Assembly (NCBI GenBank): GCA_963790715.1
Contig: CAWBPN010000018.1
Span: 1-64,000, forward strand
Length of the DNA stretch: 64,000 nucleotides
From: DCFW01 sp963790715
GTDB lineage: Bacteria > Bacteroidota > Bacteroidia > Bacteroidales > Bacteroidaceae
Reading direction: 5' to 3'
Both the position numbers and the translations under genes were made by a program. Numbering within the stretch: the first letter of the stretch is position 1; the number at the start of each line of letters is the position of its first letter. The notes under the pieces are model-generated. The model worked only from the letters and a program-made list of their open reading frames with translations, was not told the DNA's origin and searched no databases. This document shows positions 35,401-43,432 of the stretch, in pieces.

Positions 35401-35586
35401 GGGGGCATTAATATAATATTGCCCGTTTGAATCTGTGATAGCACTTAACTTAGAGCCTTTCACTCGCACAGTAACGCCCATAACGGGACCTGATTTATCA
35501 GTCACAACTCCTTTTACTTTAATGTTCTGAGCAAAAGATGAAAGACAAATAAAAAGCATACAAAGAAAAACTTTAAAATTTTTCAT
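32416..35586 (-). CDS. SusC/RagA-family TonB-dependent outer-membrane transporter
   Basis: 1056 residues. Signal peptide (MKNFKVFLCMLFICLSSFAQ); a carboxypeptidase-like domain (about 21-100: IKVKGVVTDKSGPVMGVTV to LQFSFVGYD); the TonB-box-like EVVVTAIG; the plug with LRGNSPLIVLDGVPI and NVLKGTAASALYGSRGKDG, typical of SusC; then a 22-strand barrel ending in an aromatic residue (YIGLGINLKF). It imports ligand captured by SusD using TonB energy. No FecR-type N-terminal signalling domain is visible, so control is more likely through the divergent TPR-HTH regulator. Confidence 0.95.
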   Translation of the reverse strand: MKNFKVFLCMLFICLSSFAQNIKVKGVVTDKSGPVMGVTVRVKGSKLSAITDSNGQYYINAPLNSTLQFSFVGYDNIDRQVEKGGVMDVQLSDKVNAINEVVVTAIGIKQQVKKLGYTTQEVSGEKLAASGTVNVASSLSGEVAGLTVSNPSGMFEAPTFSLRGNSPLIVLDGVPIESDLYDISSDNIESINVLKGTAASALYGSRGKDGAIMITTKTAKKRGVEVSFSTKDMASAGYVAFPKTQKSYGSGSEGQYEFWDGQGGGKSDDDMEWGPKLNVGNMASQWNSPIKDKVTGEEIQWYGDVEGTKYDDKSRYERVLMPLVSHDNLKTFLETGLITNNNLSINYKGDKASVSVIGQYAYQKGQAPTTSIQTGGLNINSSFDLADNLTLNANLDYNGLYTPNYPDYGYHPSNYMYTIVEWMGADINGKDLRDHQWVPGMEGYRQANYNYAWYNNPWFAIEQGKRIEHRNVVTGQLRLNYQILPSLSIMGRASMRQQSINDEHKSPKSYMNYGDSRAGDYKVWNTSQNNIDADILATYTKYLLNDVNMTVNAGASMFHRNYRNDYESTDGLNVPGIYNLSNSTGAIMINDSGNPLWGTRSEKEIRSVYGTIDFDFSKYAYLTLTGRNDWSSTLSKGNNSYFYPSVSLSSVISDYVKLPQLFDYLKVRGSWAAVSSDLDPYQIQEVYTKLNDWGTTPMVTYPDAMVNSNIKPQKTISFELGLSTSLYKRVSLDFTYFHNLDENQILDMSISQASGFSTHKINGNKYTTNGVEFMANVKAIQNRDFNWNVNLNMSHMVKKLSEIYGGAEYFGDMKKGDRADSYFGTVWQRASNGDLIVDATGQPIKDSYDRNVGHTDPDLRYGLQNTFKYKDLTLNIDIDGGIGGVIYSTLSPKLWWGGKHPKSVTYRDEEYNTGKPVYVPDAVVVTGGSVQYDANGHVVSDTRTYAKNTLAVEWQSWCQNYPYRALVTDKMDKTYANTFNRTYLKVRYISLSYDFHKILAKECPVKGLTANVFCNNVLLWSKAPWIDPDISGDTASNNGAEDPTARYIGLGINLKF

Positions 35587-35662
35587 AAAACATCCATTTT
35601 TATTTTTACATTAATAATTCCTTTTCTTTATTTTTGTTTAGTTTATTGTCGTTGTATCGCTT

Positions 35663-36163
35663 TTAATCCTTTAACGTTACGTTGTTGAAAATAGAAAGTT
35701 GTTCTTTATAGTCTTTTCTGCTGTTATGTAATGCACTCTCAAATGATTTGCTGTCGTCCGCCAAAAAAGCAGATATGGCAACATACAAAGCATGCGCATA
35801 CTGTGAAGATGCTTCATTTGATGATATGGCATTTTGTTTTAAATCTCTTTTCAATCCTTTTTGAATTGACATAATGGCATTGTAAATATCTTCTTTGTGA
35901 ATAATCGGTCGTGTAGTAGGATCACCGGGAACGACCTGTTCTTTTGTGTATGTCATGTTTTTTAATTCCTTAAGTAGGAATATAGATTCTTTACTGAAAT
36001 TATCGTCAGACGATATATTTGCCAAGTCAGCACTCGTAGGCTGTTGAACTGCTGTGTAAAATTCCCATTTTGTTCCTTCCCCTGCTCCATTGCCCGGAGT
36101 CTTGGAATAAGCAGTTATTGTACATGCAAGCACAATAAAGGATGTGAATAGTAGTCTTTTCAT
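35663..36163 (-). CDS. Secreted protein of unknown function upstream of susC
   Basis: 166 residues with a Sec signal peptide (MKRLLFTSFIVLACTITAYS). The mature part is helical, with no cysteine and no known motif. It is the first minus-strand gene, 77 bp before susC, and faces the divergent regulator across 224 bp. The position suggests a periplasmic or surface accessory of this uptake system, but a function cannot be assigned. Confidence 0.6.
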   Translation of the reverse strand: MKRLLFTSFIVLACTITAYSKTPGNGAGEGTKWEFYTAVQQPTSADLANISSDDNFSKESIFLLKELKNMTYTKEQVVPGDPTTRPIIHKEDIYNAIMSIQKGLKRDLKQNAISSNEASSQYAHALYVAISAFLADDSKSFESALHNSRKDYKEQLSIFNNVTLKD

Positions 36164-36360
36164 AATTCCATACTTTTAAAAATAATTAATAACAATCTCC
36201 TCATAACTTGATTTTTTATTCACCCGCAAAGTAAAAGCATTAAATGAACATAACGATTTCAGTATAATTAAGTTTTTATTTCAATAGTGTTTCATCTTGT
36301 AATGTATACTATTGCATAATTAATTATATCAATCTATAGGATTAATCGGATCTATTTTAT

Positions 36361-36368
36361 TACTTTTG
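36361..36368 (+). promoter_or_regulatory. -7 box of the TPR-HTH regulator gene
   Basis: TACTTTTG matches TAnnTTTG and ends 19 bp before the start codon at 36388. No consensus -33 at the right distance was seen. Confidence 0.4.
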
Positions 36369-36387
36369 TCATCAAAAGCTCAAATAC

Positions 36388-38127
36388 ATGAAAATATACA
36401 ACATATTAGCTTCCGCATTCTTTGCTGTAGCATTGTGTTCTTGCCAATATAAAAGTGATGTACGACCTGTGTTATCGAAAGCAGAAAACTTAATGGAAAG
36501 TCACCCGGATAATGCACGCCGTTTGTTGCTAAGCATCAAAAATAAAATAGGTGGTGAAAGTCGCTCCGTACGCATGAATTATGCTTTGCTTATGACTGAA
36601 GCCGATGACAAATGCTATATCACACATACATCAGATTCGCTTATGCTGAAAGCAGTTGACTATTATGGCCATAATGGCACTCCTTACGACAGGATGGAAG
36701 CTTATTACCTTATGGGGCGCGTATATAGTGACATGCAATTTCTCGGTAGCGCTATTGAATATTTCAAAAAAGCAGCAGATACGAAATGTAATGACAATAA
36801 CAGGACTTATATACTTCGTGCACGCGCAAATGATTGGATCGGTCAGACTTATATGTATCAGGAGACTTATAATAAAGCGTTACCGTTTTTTAATGAGACT
36901 TATCATTATGCGTTATTGGCAAAAAATGAATCAATTATTGTTTATGCGTTACGTGATATAGGGCGAAGTTATGTGTATCAGAAAAAAAATAATATGGGTA
37001 TTGCGGCTTTTGAAAGAGCTGCATCAGAGGCAAAGAAATCGGGACAGGAATCTTTGTATAGACTTGTGTTGGCAGAGTTGGCAAAATATTATACTAATAA
37101 TAAAGAATATAATAAGGCTAAGCAGGCTTTGTGTTTGGCATGCGGCTTTAGTGCTCCGCTAGACTTAAGCGTTTATTGTGTGAACTATGCCGATTTGTAT
37201 AAAGCTACCGGCAAACTTGATTCGGCAATTTATTATTACAATAAGTGTTTATCAATAAAAGGAGAAATCGATGACCGCCGCAATGCAGCAAGAAACCTCT
37301 GTGCAATATACCTTATGAAAGGAGAAAACACTAAAGCAAGAAAGTATGCCAAAATGAGTTGGAACATTACTAAATGTGTAGAGAAAATGACATTGGCTAC
37401 GAATAATGATCTTATATCATCCCTGAATAAAAAAATACGTATTGAAGAAGAAAATACTAAACTGCAAAATGAGAAATCGGAGCAATTAATATTGTTGATA
37501 TTACTTGTATGCCTTTTTGTTACAGCGTTGATATACATTATAAATCGTTCAAGAAACAAAAGAATGTTATATAAGGAGCACGAAATGAAATTAAAGGGAA
37601 TGCTGTCAACATTGCAACTAAATAGCGAGAAAACAATAGAGGATAATTCATTGCAAATTCAGAAATTGACCGAACAATTGTCTTTGTCGGAGCAACAGAA
37701 AAACAAACTTCAAAATGACCTTTTAAAAGCTGAAAAGCAAGTTCTCCTGAAACGAAATGAACAAATTAAAGCTGAACGGATTCAGCAAGAATTACTGATA
37801 AAGAAACTTGAGAACACTGAAATATACCAAAGTTTTCATTCTTTTAATTTTAATCCGGATGCTCAGGATTTTGTGGAACTGAAGAATATGGTAAATGAGA
37901 CTTATGATCGTTTCACTTTCCGAATAAAAGAGGTATGTCCACCAATAAATACAAAGGAACTTCAAATTTGCTGCATGATAAAAATTGGTATGCGCACGAA
38001 AGAAATAAAAAACATATACAACTCGACATCCGAAAGCATAAGTATGTGTAAACTACGACTTTATAGAAAAATATTTAATAAAAACGGCACAACTGAAGAC
38101 TTTGATGACTTTATCAGAAAATTGTAA
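36388..38127 (+). CDS. Membrane-bound TPR regulator with C-terminal HTH
   Basis: 579 residues. A lipoprotein-like signal (FFAVALCSCQ, Cys17/19) precedes a periplasmic TPR domain of about 330 residues (DRMEAYYLMGRVYSDMQFLG, ALPFFNETYHYALLAKNES, IAAFERAASEAKKSGQ). One membrane span (LILLILLVCLFVTALIYII, near 367-388), a long cytoplasmic coiled coil, and a C-terminal LuxR-like HTH (INTKELQICCMIKIGMRTKE, then SISMCKLRLYRKIF) follow. This is a Bacteroidota sensor type that links a periplasmic signal to transcription in one chain. It is divergent from the SusCD locus, which it probably controls, and also precedes the DUF3244-like gene. Confidence 0.8.
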   Translation: MKIYNILASAFFAVALCSCQYKSDVRPVLSKAENLMESHPDNARRLLLSIKNKIGGESRSVRMNYALLMTEADDKCYITHTSDSLMLKAVDYYGHNGTPYDRMEAYYLMGRVYSDMQFLGSAIEYFKKAADTKCNDNNRTYILRARANDWIGQTYMYQETYNKALPFFNETYHYALLAKNESIIVYALRDIGRSYVYQKKNNMGIAAFERAASEAKKSGQESLYRLVLAELAKYYTNNKEYNKAKQALCLACGFSAPLDLSVYCVNYADLYKATGKLDSAIYYYNKCLSIKGEIDDRRNAARNLCAIYLMKGENTKARKYAKMSWNITKCVEKMTLATNNDLISSLNKKIRIEEENTKLQNEKSEQLILLILLVCLFVTALIYIINRSRNKRMLYKEHEMKLKGMLSTLQLNSEKTIEDNSLQIQKLTEQLSLSEQQKNKLQNDLLKAEKQVLLKRNEQIKAERIQQELLIKKLENTEIYQSFHSFNFNPDAQDFVELKNMVNETYDRFTFRIKEVCPPINTKELQICCMIKIGMRTKEIKNIYNSTSESISMCKLRLYRKIFNKNGTTEDFDDFIRKL

Positions 38128-38172
38128 TTAGCGGCTTTATTTAGTCCTGTTATATTTTGTTATATAAAAAGC

Positions 38173-38203
38173 TTGTTTTATTGACAATGAAGATTTAGTT
38201 TTG
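38173..38203 (+). promoter_or_regulatory. Promoter of the DUF3244-like gene
   Basis: TTG (38173-38175) and TAGTTTTG (38196-38203), about 20 bp apart, approximate the Bacteroidota consensus. The gene starts 37 bp further on, so it has its own transcript and does not depend on the upstream regulator. Confidence 0.45.
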
Positions 38204-38239
38204 CCTTAGATAAAAGTTACAAATTTAATTATTTTTATC

Positions 38240-38587
38240 ATGAAAAGAGCATTTTTATTATTATTATTAGTCTTGTCAGTTTTGTGTACCGGTACTTCAG
38301 CTCATGATAGTGGATGGGGACGTGGAACACGTGTAATGTCATTTAATTTTAATAATGCCACTGCATATATTAGCGGGGACAGTGTTATGATTGATTCGCC
38401 GGTAACATTAACGAACGTTGAAATCGTTATTACCGATTCGTCAAACAATGTAGTATCAGATGAATATGTAACAGTATACGGCGGAAAAGAATATTGCTAT
38501 CCGATAAATGTTTATTCAAGCGGTATTTACAAGATACAAATGTATGTTGGGGGAACATCCCAATTATTGTATTACTATAATGAATAA
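38240..38587 (+). CDS. Small secreted beta-sandwich protein, DUF3244-like
   Basis: 115 residues. A signal peptide (MKRAFLLLLLVLSVLCTGTSA) is followed by about 90 residues of alternating beta strands (YISGDSVMIDSPVTLTNVEI, VSDEYVTVYGGKEYCYPINV, GIYKIQMYVGG). This is the pattern of the DUF3244 family, which forms an Ig-like fold and in Bacteroides often follows TPR-type regulators. It may present a signal to the periplasmic TPR domain, but that is inferred from neighbourhood only. Only one Cys is in the mature part, so there is no disulphide within one chain. Confidence 0.65.
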   Translation: MKRAFLLLLLVLSVLCTGTSAHDSGWGRGTRVMSFNFNNATAYISGDSVMIDSPVTLTNVEIVITDSSNNVVSDEYVTVYGGKEYCYPINVYSSGIYKIQMYVGGTSQLLYYYNE

Positions 38588-38810
38588 AAATTTCTTAGAA
38601 AAATTCGGTTGGTATCCACTCAGCGAAAGCAACTATAGCATTTTTTTCAATGACGAAAAGAGTCGGCAACAACACTCCGTCTTTTGATATGTATATATGA
38701 AGTTTATGTGATTTTACCTATTCCTTTTATATGCTAAGTGGATATTTCCGTTTTTTTTTATAGTTTGGCTAACCTCTTAATGATATATAATCACCTTAAA
38801 TGATGTAATA

Positions 38811-39566
38811 CTATTTGTTTCTCAAGTTTTTTTCAATAGATAGTAAATTGTAGCGCCCGCGTTTGCGGGTGCTTTTTCCGTATTGTATAACAGCGGTCGG
38901 ACAACTGTGTACGCAAGCCATGCATGTGGTGCAGTTATTTCCCCATATAGGCGTATCTTGCTCTAGCGTAATATTCCCCATAGGACATACTTTGGCGCAA
39001 GTACCGCAATGCCTGCATTCACCTTCTATCTTGAATTTCTTTGTATTAATGCCTTTTATAAACGAAGGATATATGATATATGTTTTCAGTCGTGGAAAAA
39101 TACCTTCCAATACATTCCACGTTTTTTGTCGGACATTGACTATTGCGGCAATTTCAGCAATACGCTGATAAGCGGCTTGCAATTTGCGTTCTGCCAATTC
39201 TTCACTGTCAAGAGCAAACATAGGAATGTATGTGTTAGGCATTGCCACCGACCAGGCGGCATCCAGAGGAAAATGCTTGGCGAAGCGTTTCATTCCTTTA
39301 CCTACATTGTCGCCGCAGGTTGTGACTGCATATCTGTAAGTACCTTCCGGAACATTGAGCTGTTCTGCAAATTCTATTACCGGACGTGGGGCATACCATG
39401 AATGAGTCGGGAATATTATTCCTACTACATCTTTTATTACAATGTCGTTAACGGAACGTTTGCCACGAATATAATCCGAGATGTTGACCGTTTCGTCATG
39501 CGTTGCCTCGGCTATTTGCCGAGCCGCCCAACGTGAATTGCCGTTTCCTGTGAAATAGAATATCAT
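38811..39566 (-). CDS. EFR1-type ferredoxin: flavodoxin-like domain plus two 4Fe-4S clusters
   Basis: 251 residues. The N-terminal half is flavodoxin-like with the FMN loop FTGNGNSRWAA (5-15) and FPTHSWYAPRP (52-62). The C-terminal part has two CX2CX2CX3CP clusters: Cys184/187/190/194 and Cys212/215/218/222. Such proteins carry electrons between flavin and Fe-S centres; the physiological partner is not known. It is transcribed on its own, with no redox enzyme adjacent. All cluster ligands are present. Confidence 0.85.
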   Translation of the reverse strand: MIFYFTGNGNSRWAARQIAEATHDETVNISDYIRGKRSVNDIVIKDVVGIIFPTHSWYAPRPVIEFAEQLNVPEGTYRYAVTTCGDNVGKGMKRFAKHFPLDAAWSVAMPNTYIPMFALDSEELAERKLQAAYQRIAEIAAIVNVRQKTWNVLEGIFPRLKTYIIYPSFIKGINTKKFKIEGECRHCGTCAKVCPMGNITLEQDTPIWGNNCTTCMACVHSCPTAVIQYGKSTRKRGRYNLLSIEKNLRNK

Positions 39567-39589
39567 GATGGTAGTGTATATTTATGAAA

Positions 39590-39621
39590 TAAAAAAAGCA
39601 TCAATTATAACGTTGATGCTT
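39590..39621 (-). terminator. Terminator after the small lipoprotein pair
   Basis: AAGCATCA (39596-39603) pairs with TGATGCTT (39614-39621). On the minus strand a TTTTTT run follows. It ends the lipoprotein transcript before the EFR1 gene. Confidence 0.7.
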
Positions 39622-39644
39622 AGTAAAATCTTTAAGCTTGCTTA

Positions 39645-39878
39645 TTACTTTGCAGGAGCTGTTTTAGATGAATCAGCAGCAGCCGGGGCTTTTGTTGAAT
39701 CTTTAGCGGTTGAGTCGTTATTGGCAGCTTGTCCTGCAGCATTAGCCGCTGCAATTGAATCAGCAACACGAGTTGAATCTGCTTTTGCAGCAGCTTGGTC
39801 TTTTGCTTTGTTGCCGCAAGATGCAAGTGAAACAGCTGCAACGACGGCGAATAATAAAACTAACTTTTTCATTTTCAT
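39645..39878 (-). CDS. Small Ala/Lys/Asp-rich lipoprotein, copy 1
   Basis: 77 residues (or 75 from the second Met). A lipobox SLASC places the lipid at Cys21. The mature part is a low-complexity, probably disordered or helical chain of Ala, Lys, Asp and Ser (NKAKDQAAAKADSTRVADSI). It is a paralogue of the gene 21 bp upstream, sharing the VSLASCGNKAKD-type start and an ADS repeat, which indicates tandem duplication. It may be a stress-related envelope lipoprotein or a spacer; the function is unknown. Confidence 0.7.
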   Translation of the reverse strand: MKMKKLVLLFAVVAAVSLASCGNKAKDQAAAKADSTRVADSIAAANAAGQAANNDSTAKDSTKAPAAADSSKTAPAK

Positions 39879-39899
39879 TTATAAATTTAGAAGTTCTAA

Positions 39900-40121
39900 T
39901 TAATTTGCTTTTTGCTTTGCTGAATCGGCAGGAGCTGCTGTGGAGTCGGTTGATGTTGAATCAGCTGCTTGTTGTGCTGCTTGTTGAGCTTCAATGGCTG
40001 CTATTGAATCTGCTTTGCGAATTGAATCTGCTTGCTTTGCTGCATCATCTTTTGCTTTATTGCCACAAGATGCAAGTGAAATGGCTGCAATGGCAACACA
40101 TAAAAAAACTAATTTTCTCAT
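39900..40121 (-). CDS. Small Ala/Asp/Ser-rich lipoprotein, copy 2
   Basis: 73 residues with lipobox SLASC (Cys19) and a low-complexity tail (KQADSIRKADSIAAIEAQQA, then STDSTAAPADS). It is paralogous to copy 1 downstream and starts the two-gene unit. The minus-strand -7 box TAACTTTG is at 40178-40171. The function is unknown. The lipid anchor and the absence of folded-domain signatures suggest an outer-membrane tether or a very abundant small lipoprotein. Confidence 0.7.
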   Translation of the reverse strand: MRKLVFLCVAIAAISLASCGNKAKDDAAKQADSIRKADSIAAIEAQQAAQQAADSTSTDSTAAPADSAKQKAN

Positions 40122-40170
40122 TTTTATTTTTTTTAAATAGTAATATAAACTTCGCTTTTTAAAAACGACG

Positions 40171-40178
40171 CAAAGTTA
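40171..40178 (-). promoter_or_regulatory. -7 box for the lipoprotein pair
   Basis: TAACTTTG on the minus strand, 50 bp upstream of copy 2. No consensus -33 was found. Confidence 0.4.
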
Positions 40179-40301
40179 TTATTATTTAATGGAATATGTT
40201 TCTAATATTCTGATATTTAGATAAATTTTACATAATTGTACGCTAATGTAAAATAAAATTGAATTTATACGCTTATCTTACAGTCACATACGCTTTTATA
40301 T

Positions 40302-41978
40302 TTACGATTCTGCAATGCTACTGTATAGAAACCTCTTAATACTTTTTTTTGGTGTTTTCTCAAAGGGTGTCGGATACAGCTGTATTTTCGTTATTTTCTC
40401 GTAAACTCCAACTTCGTTGTTCAGATTTTTACGATTCTCTTCCATAATCTTGGATAGATTATCGTCATGGTCTATGCCTGCCTGATCCAGTGTTTCATAG
40501 TCGGGATATACCAAAGCTATCAACTTATGGTCTTTTTCTACGACTATACTTTCGGCGATGAATGGCAAGTTATTAAGTTTTGCCTCAATTTCTTCAGGGA
40601 AGATGTTTTGTCCGTTGCTGCCGAGTATCATGGTTTTTAGTCGTCCGCGAATATATATTGTACCGTCTTCATCTATTGTGCCTAAGTCGCCTGTGCGTAA
40701 CCAGCCGTCTTCAGTGAAGGCTTCTTTGGTGGCTTGCTCGTTTTTGTAATAGCCTGTCATCACGTTTTCACCTTTCACTTGTATTTCACCCGGCATTTTG
40801 TAAGGATCTGCAGAGTCGATACGTACGTCCATGATTCCTTTTAGCACACGGCCTGACGAACCCGGCTTCCATTCATTCCACGGCGCATAACTGATGAGCG
40901 GTGCACATTCAGTCATGCCATAACCTACCGTAAATGGAAATTTTATTTTATAAAAAAAGTCAGCCACATCCGCACTCACAGACGCTCCTCCTAATATCAC
41001 TTCGCTGAAATTTCCTCCCATGGCTTCAATCAGTCTCTTTCGGATTTGATTATATATTTGTGTATCCAGGAAAGGAATGTTCAGTGCCATTTTCATACCT
41101 CGCTTATTAATAAGAGGTAATATGATATTCTTATATATTTTCTCAATGACTAAAGGCACTGAAATAATAAGATCAGGTTTTATTTCCGTAAAGGCTTTGA
41201 GAATGATTTTCGGTGACGGTAGTTTGCCAAGCAACGTAATATGTGAACCGACCGCTGTTGCCACCAGAAAATCGAAAGCATTGCCATAAGTGTGTGCCAA
41301 AGGCAGAAATGACAAAATGTTACTGCCTTCATACAAAAGCTTTGATTCAATACCGAAAACAGTGTTACCCGCCAAATTGTTTGCCGTAAGCATTACACCT
41401 TTGCTGAATCCTGTAGTTCCTGAGGTATAATTGATTACCATCAAGCTGTCATTCGGTATATCGTCGTATTTCACATCTTTCTTTTGGACCCCTTCGGGAT
41501 ATGTTTCTTCCATTGTAGTGTCAAGATGCTTTATTAACTTCTGTATTGTTTCACCGTCACGTTGATAAAGGCAGCGAAAATCGTTCAAAGAAAATGCAGC
41601 ACGTATGTTGGACATTTGTTCTTCTTCAAGATTATCCCATATACTGTCGCTGGTGAAAAGAAATGTCGATTCGGAGTGATTCACGATATGGTGTACGTCG
41701 TTTGGATTGAAGTCCTGAAGAATTGGTACAATAATTGCTCCGTATGTAACGGTTGCCAAATATGTAATGCACCAATTGGCGCAGTTCTTGCCGATAACTG
41801 ATATTTTGTCACCTTTGCGTATATTGCAATGCTTGAATATTAAATGTATTTTGGCAATTTCTTCAGCCACTTGACCGTATGTATATGTCATATTCTCACC
41901 GTAATCGCTATAGCAAGGCAATTCCCAATGTTCTTTAAAACTATTCTCGTAAATCTTGATAAAATTTTCTTTAATCAT
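40302..41978 (-). CDS. AMP-forming long-chain acyl-CoA synthetase-like enzyme
   Basis: 558 residues of the adenylate-forming (ANL) superfamily. The P-loop-like motif INYTSGTTGFSKGVML (about 188-203), the A5 region VGYGMTECAPLISYAP, GWLRTGDLG and RGRLKTMILGSNGQNIFPEEIE with the C-terminal lysine region (KTPKKSIKRFLY) are all present. The enzyme activates a carboxylic acid, most likely a fatty acid, with ATP and CoA. It is monocistronic with a TACTTTTG box just upstream. Substrate chain length cannot be read from the sequence. Confidence 0.88.
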   Translation of the reverse strand: MIKENFIKIYENSFKEHWELPCYSDYGENMTYTYGQVAEEIAKIHLIFKHCNIRKGDKISVIGKNCANWCITYLATVTYGAIIVPILQDFNPNDVHHIVNHSESTFLFTSDSIWDNLEEEQMSNIRAAFSLNDFRCLYQRDGETIQKLIKHLDTTMEETYPEGVQKKDVKYDDIPNDSLMVINYTSGTTGFSKGVMLTANNLAGNTVFGIESKLLYEGSNILSFLPLAHTYGNAFDFLVATAVGSHITLLGKLPSPKIILKAFTEIKPDLIISVPLVIEKIYKNIILPLINKRGMKMALNIPFLDTQIYNQIRKRLIEAMGGNFSEVILGGASVSADVADFFYKIKFPFTVGYGMTECAPLISYAPWNEWKPGSSGRVLKGIMDVRIDSADPYKMPGEIQVKGENVMTGYYKNEQATKEAFTEDGWLRTGDLGTIDEDGTIYIRGRLKTMILGSNGQNIFPEEIEAKLNNLPFIAESIVVEKDHKLIALVYPDYETLDQAGIDHDDNLSKIMEENRKNLNNEVGVYEKITKIQLYPTPFEKTPKKSIKRFLYSSIAES

Positions 41979-42001
41979 TGCACGTTTTATATATTTGTGT
42001 G

Positions 42002-42009
42002 CAAAAGTA
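42002..42009 (-). promoter_or_regulatory. -7 box of the acyl-CoA synthetase gene
   Basis: TACTTTTG on the minus strand, 24 bp before the start codon at 41978. Confidence 0.45.
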
Positions 42010-42064
42010 TAAATAAACTATGAAATCAATGTTAGTTATAACAACTTTTAATGATATAAATTAA

Positions 42065-42072
42065 TAACTTTG
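42065..42072 (+). promoter_or_regulatory. -7 box of the mtaB operon
   Basis: TAACTTTG, 31 bp before the mtaB start codon; a matching -33 is not visible. Confidence 0.4.
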
Positions 42073-42103
42073 TGCCCTAATTGTAAATGAATGATATAAG
42101 ATA

Positions 42104-43426
42104 ATGGATGCAGGTATTTTCAAAGATAAGAAAGCAATCTTCTACACACTTGGCTGTAAACTTAACTTTTCCGAGACTTCAACAATAGAACGTATTTTCA
42201 GTGAAGTCGGTATTCGTGAGGCGAATAAAAATGAAAAAGCCGATATATGTGTTGTAAATACTTGCTCTGTTACGAATATGGCTGACCATAAGTGTCGTCA
42301 GATTATTCATAAATTAATAAAGGAAAATCCCGATGCTTTTGTTGTGGTTACCGGGTGTTATGCTCAACTTGAGCCTGAAGAATTAGCCGGTATCGAAGGT
42401 GTGGATGTTGTGCTGGGAACGGAACAAAAGAAAGATATTCTAAAATATTTGGGTGACTTAAGTAAAAAGAACAGTTGTGAATTGTATACTGTCCCTTTGA
42501 AAGATATAAAAACCTTTTCGCCGTCGTGTTCACGAGGCGATCGCACACGATACTTTCTGAAGGTACAAGACGGATGCGATTATTTTTGCACTTATTGTAC
42601 CATTCCGTTTGCCCGTGGGCGAAGTCGCAACGATACTATTGCCAACACTGTTGCCGAAGCAAGGCGTGCGGCTGCCGAAGGTGGGAAAGAGATTGTACTC
42701 ACAGGCGTAAACATCGGTGATTTCGGATGCTCTACAGGTGAGACGTTCTTCGATTTAGTGAAGGCTCTTGATGAAGTTGACGGCATTGAACGCTACCGCA
42801 TTTCTTCAATTGAACCGAATTTACTTACTGATGAGATTATTGATTTCGTGCTTTATCGCTCGAAACGTTTTATGCCTCATTTCCATATTCCGTTGCAAAG
42901 TGGCAGTAACGATGTGCTTAAGTTGATGCATCGCAGATATGATACCGACCTGTTTGCATATAAAATAAATCGCATTAAACAGGAAAGCCCTGATGCTTTC
43001 ATCGGCGTTGATGTTATTGTAGGTACACGGGGTGAAACGGATGAGTATTTTGAGGATGCTTATCGCTTTATTGAAGGCCTCAATATTACTCAGCTGCATG
43101 TTTTCAGCTATTCTGAACGTCCCGGTACGAAAGCTCTTGACATAAAATATATAGTCGATCCAAAAGTGAAGCATGAGCGTAGTCAACGATTAATAAAACT
43201 TAGTACCGGCAAGTTACACAATTTTTATGCTGCTCATATCGGTAAGGAAATGAAAGTTTTGCTTGAAAAGCCGAAGCCGGGTATGTGGATGCAAGGTTGG
43301 ACTGAAAATTATATTCGCGTGGAGATAGAGAAACCCGGTATGCAAGAGTTTGACAATAATATAGTAAGGGTCAAGTTGGGCGATTTCAATGCAGATGCCA
43401 CTGCGCTGGTCGCTACTCTAATATAA
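42104..43426 (+). CDS. mtaB: tRNA t6A37 methylthiotransferase MtaB
   Basis: 440 residues, a radical SAM methylthiotransferase. The UPF0004 domain carries Cys18 (LGCKLNFSE, the MtaB form of the motif), Cys54 (NTCSVTN) and Cys85 (TGCYAQ). The radical SAM cluster is Cys158/162/165 (CDYFCTYC). A TRAM-like C-terminal domain follows (GKEMKVLLEKPK). MtaB adds a methylthio group to N6-threonylcarbamoyladenosine at position 37 of tRNAs that read ANN codons. It is followed after 6 bp by a glycosyltransferase and then mgsA. All cluster cysteines are present. Confidence 0.92.
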   Translation: MDAGIFKDKKAIFYTLGCKLNFSETSTIERIFSEVGIREANKNEKADICVVNTCSVTNMADHKCRQIIHKLIKENPDAFVVVTGCYAQLEPEELAGIEGVDVVLGTEQKKDILKYLGDLSKKNSCELYTVPLKDIKTFSPSCSRGDRTRYFLKVQDGCDYFCTYCTIPFARGRSRNDTIANTVAEARRAAAEGGKEIVLTGVNIGDFGCSTGETFFDLVKALDEVDGIERYRISSIEPNLLTDEIIDFVLYRSKRFMPHFHIPLQSGSNDVLKLMHRRYDTDLFAYKINRIKQESPDAFIGVDVIVGTRGETDEYFEDAYRFIEGLNITQLHVFSYSERPGTKALDIKYIVDPKVKHERSQRLIKLSTGKLHNFYAAHIGKEMKVLLEKPKPGMWMQGWTENYIRVEIEKPGMQEFDNNIVRVKLGDFNADATALVATLI

Positions 43427-43432
43427 TAAGGT

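Noticed and set aside
38613..38750. Inverted TATCCACT/AGTGGATA about 110 bp apart in the gap after the DUF3244-like gene
   Set aside because: The 8-bp arms are far apart and there is no promoter or gene logic. It is probably chance.
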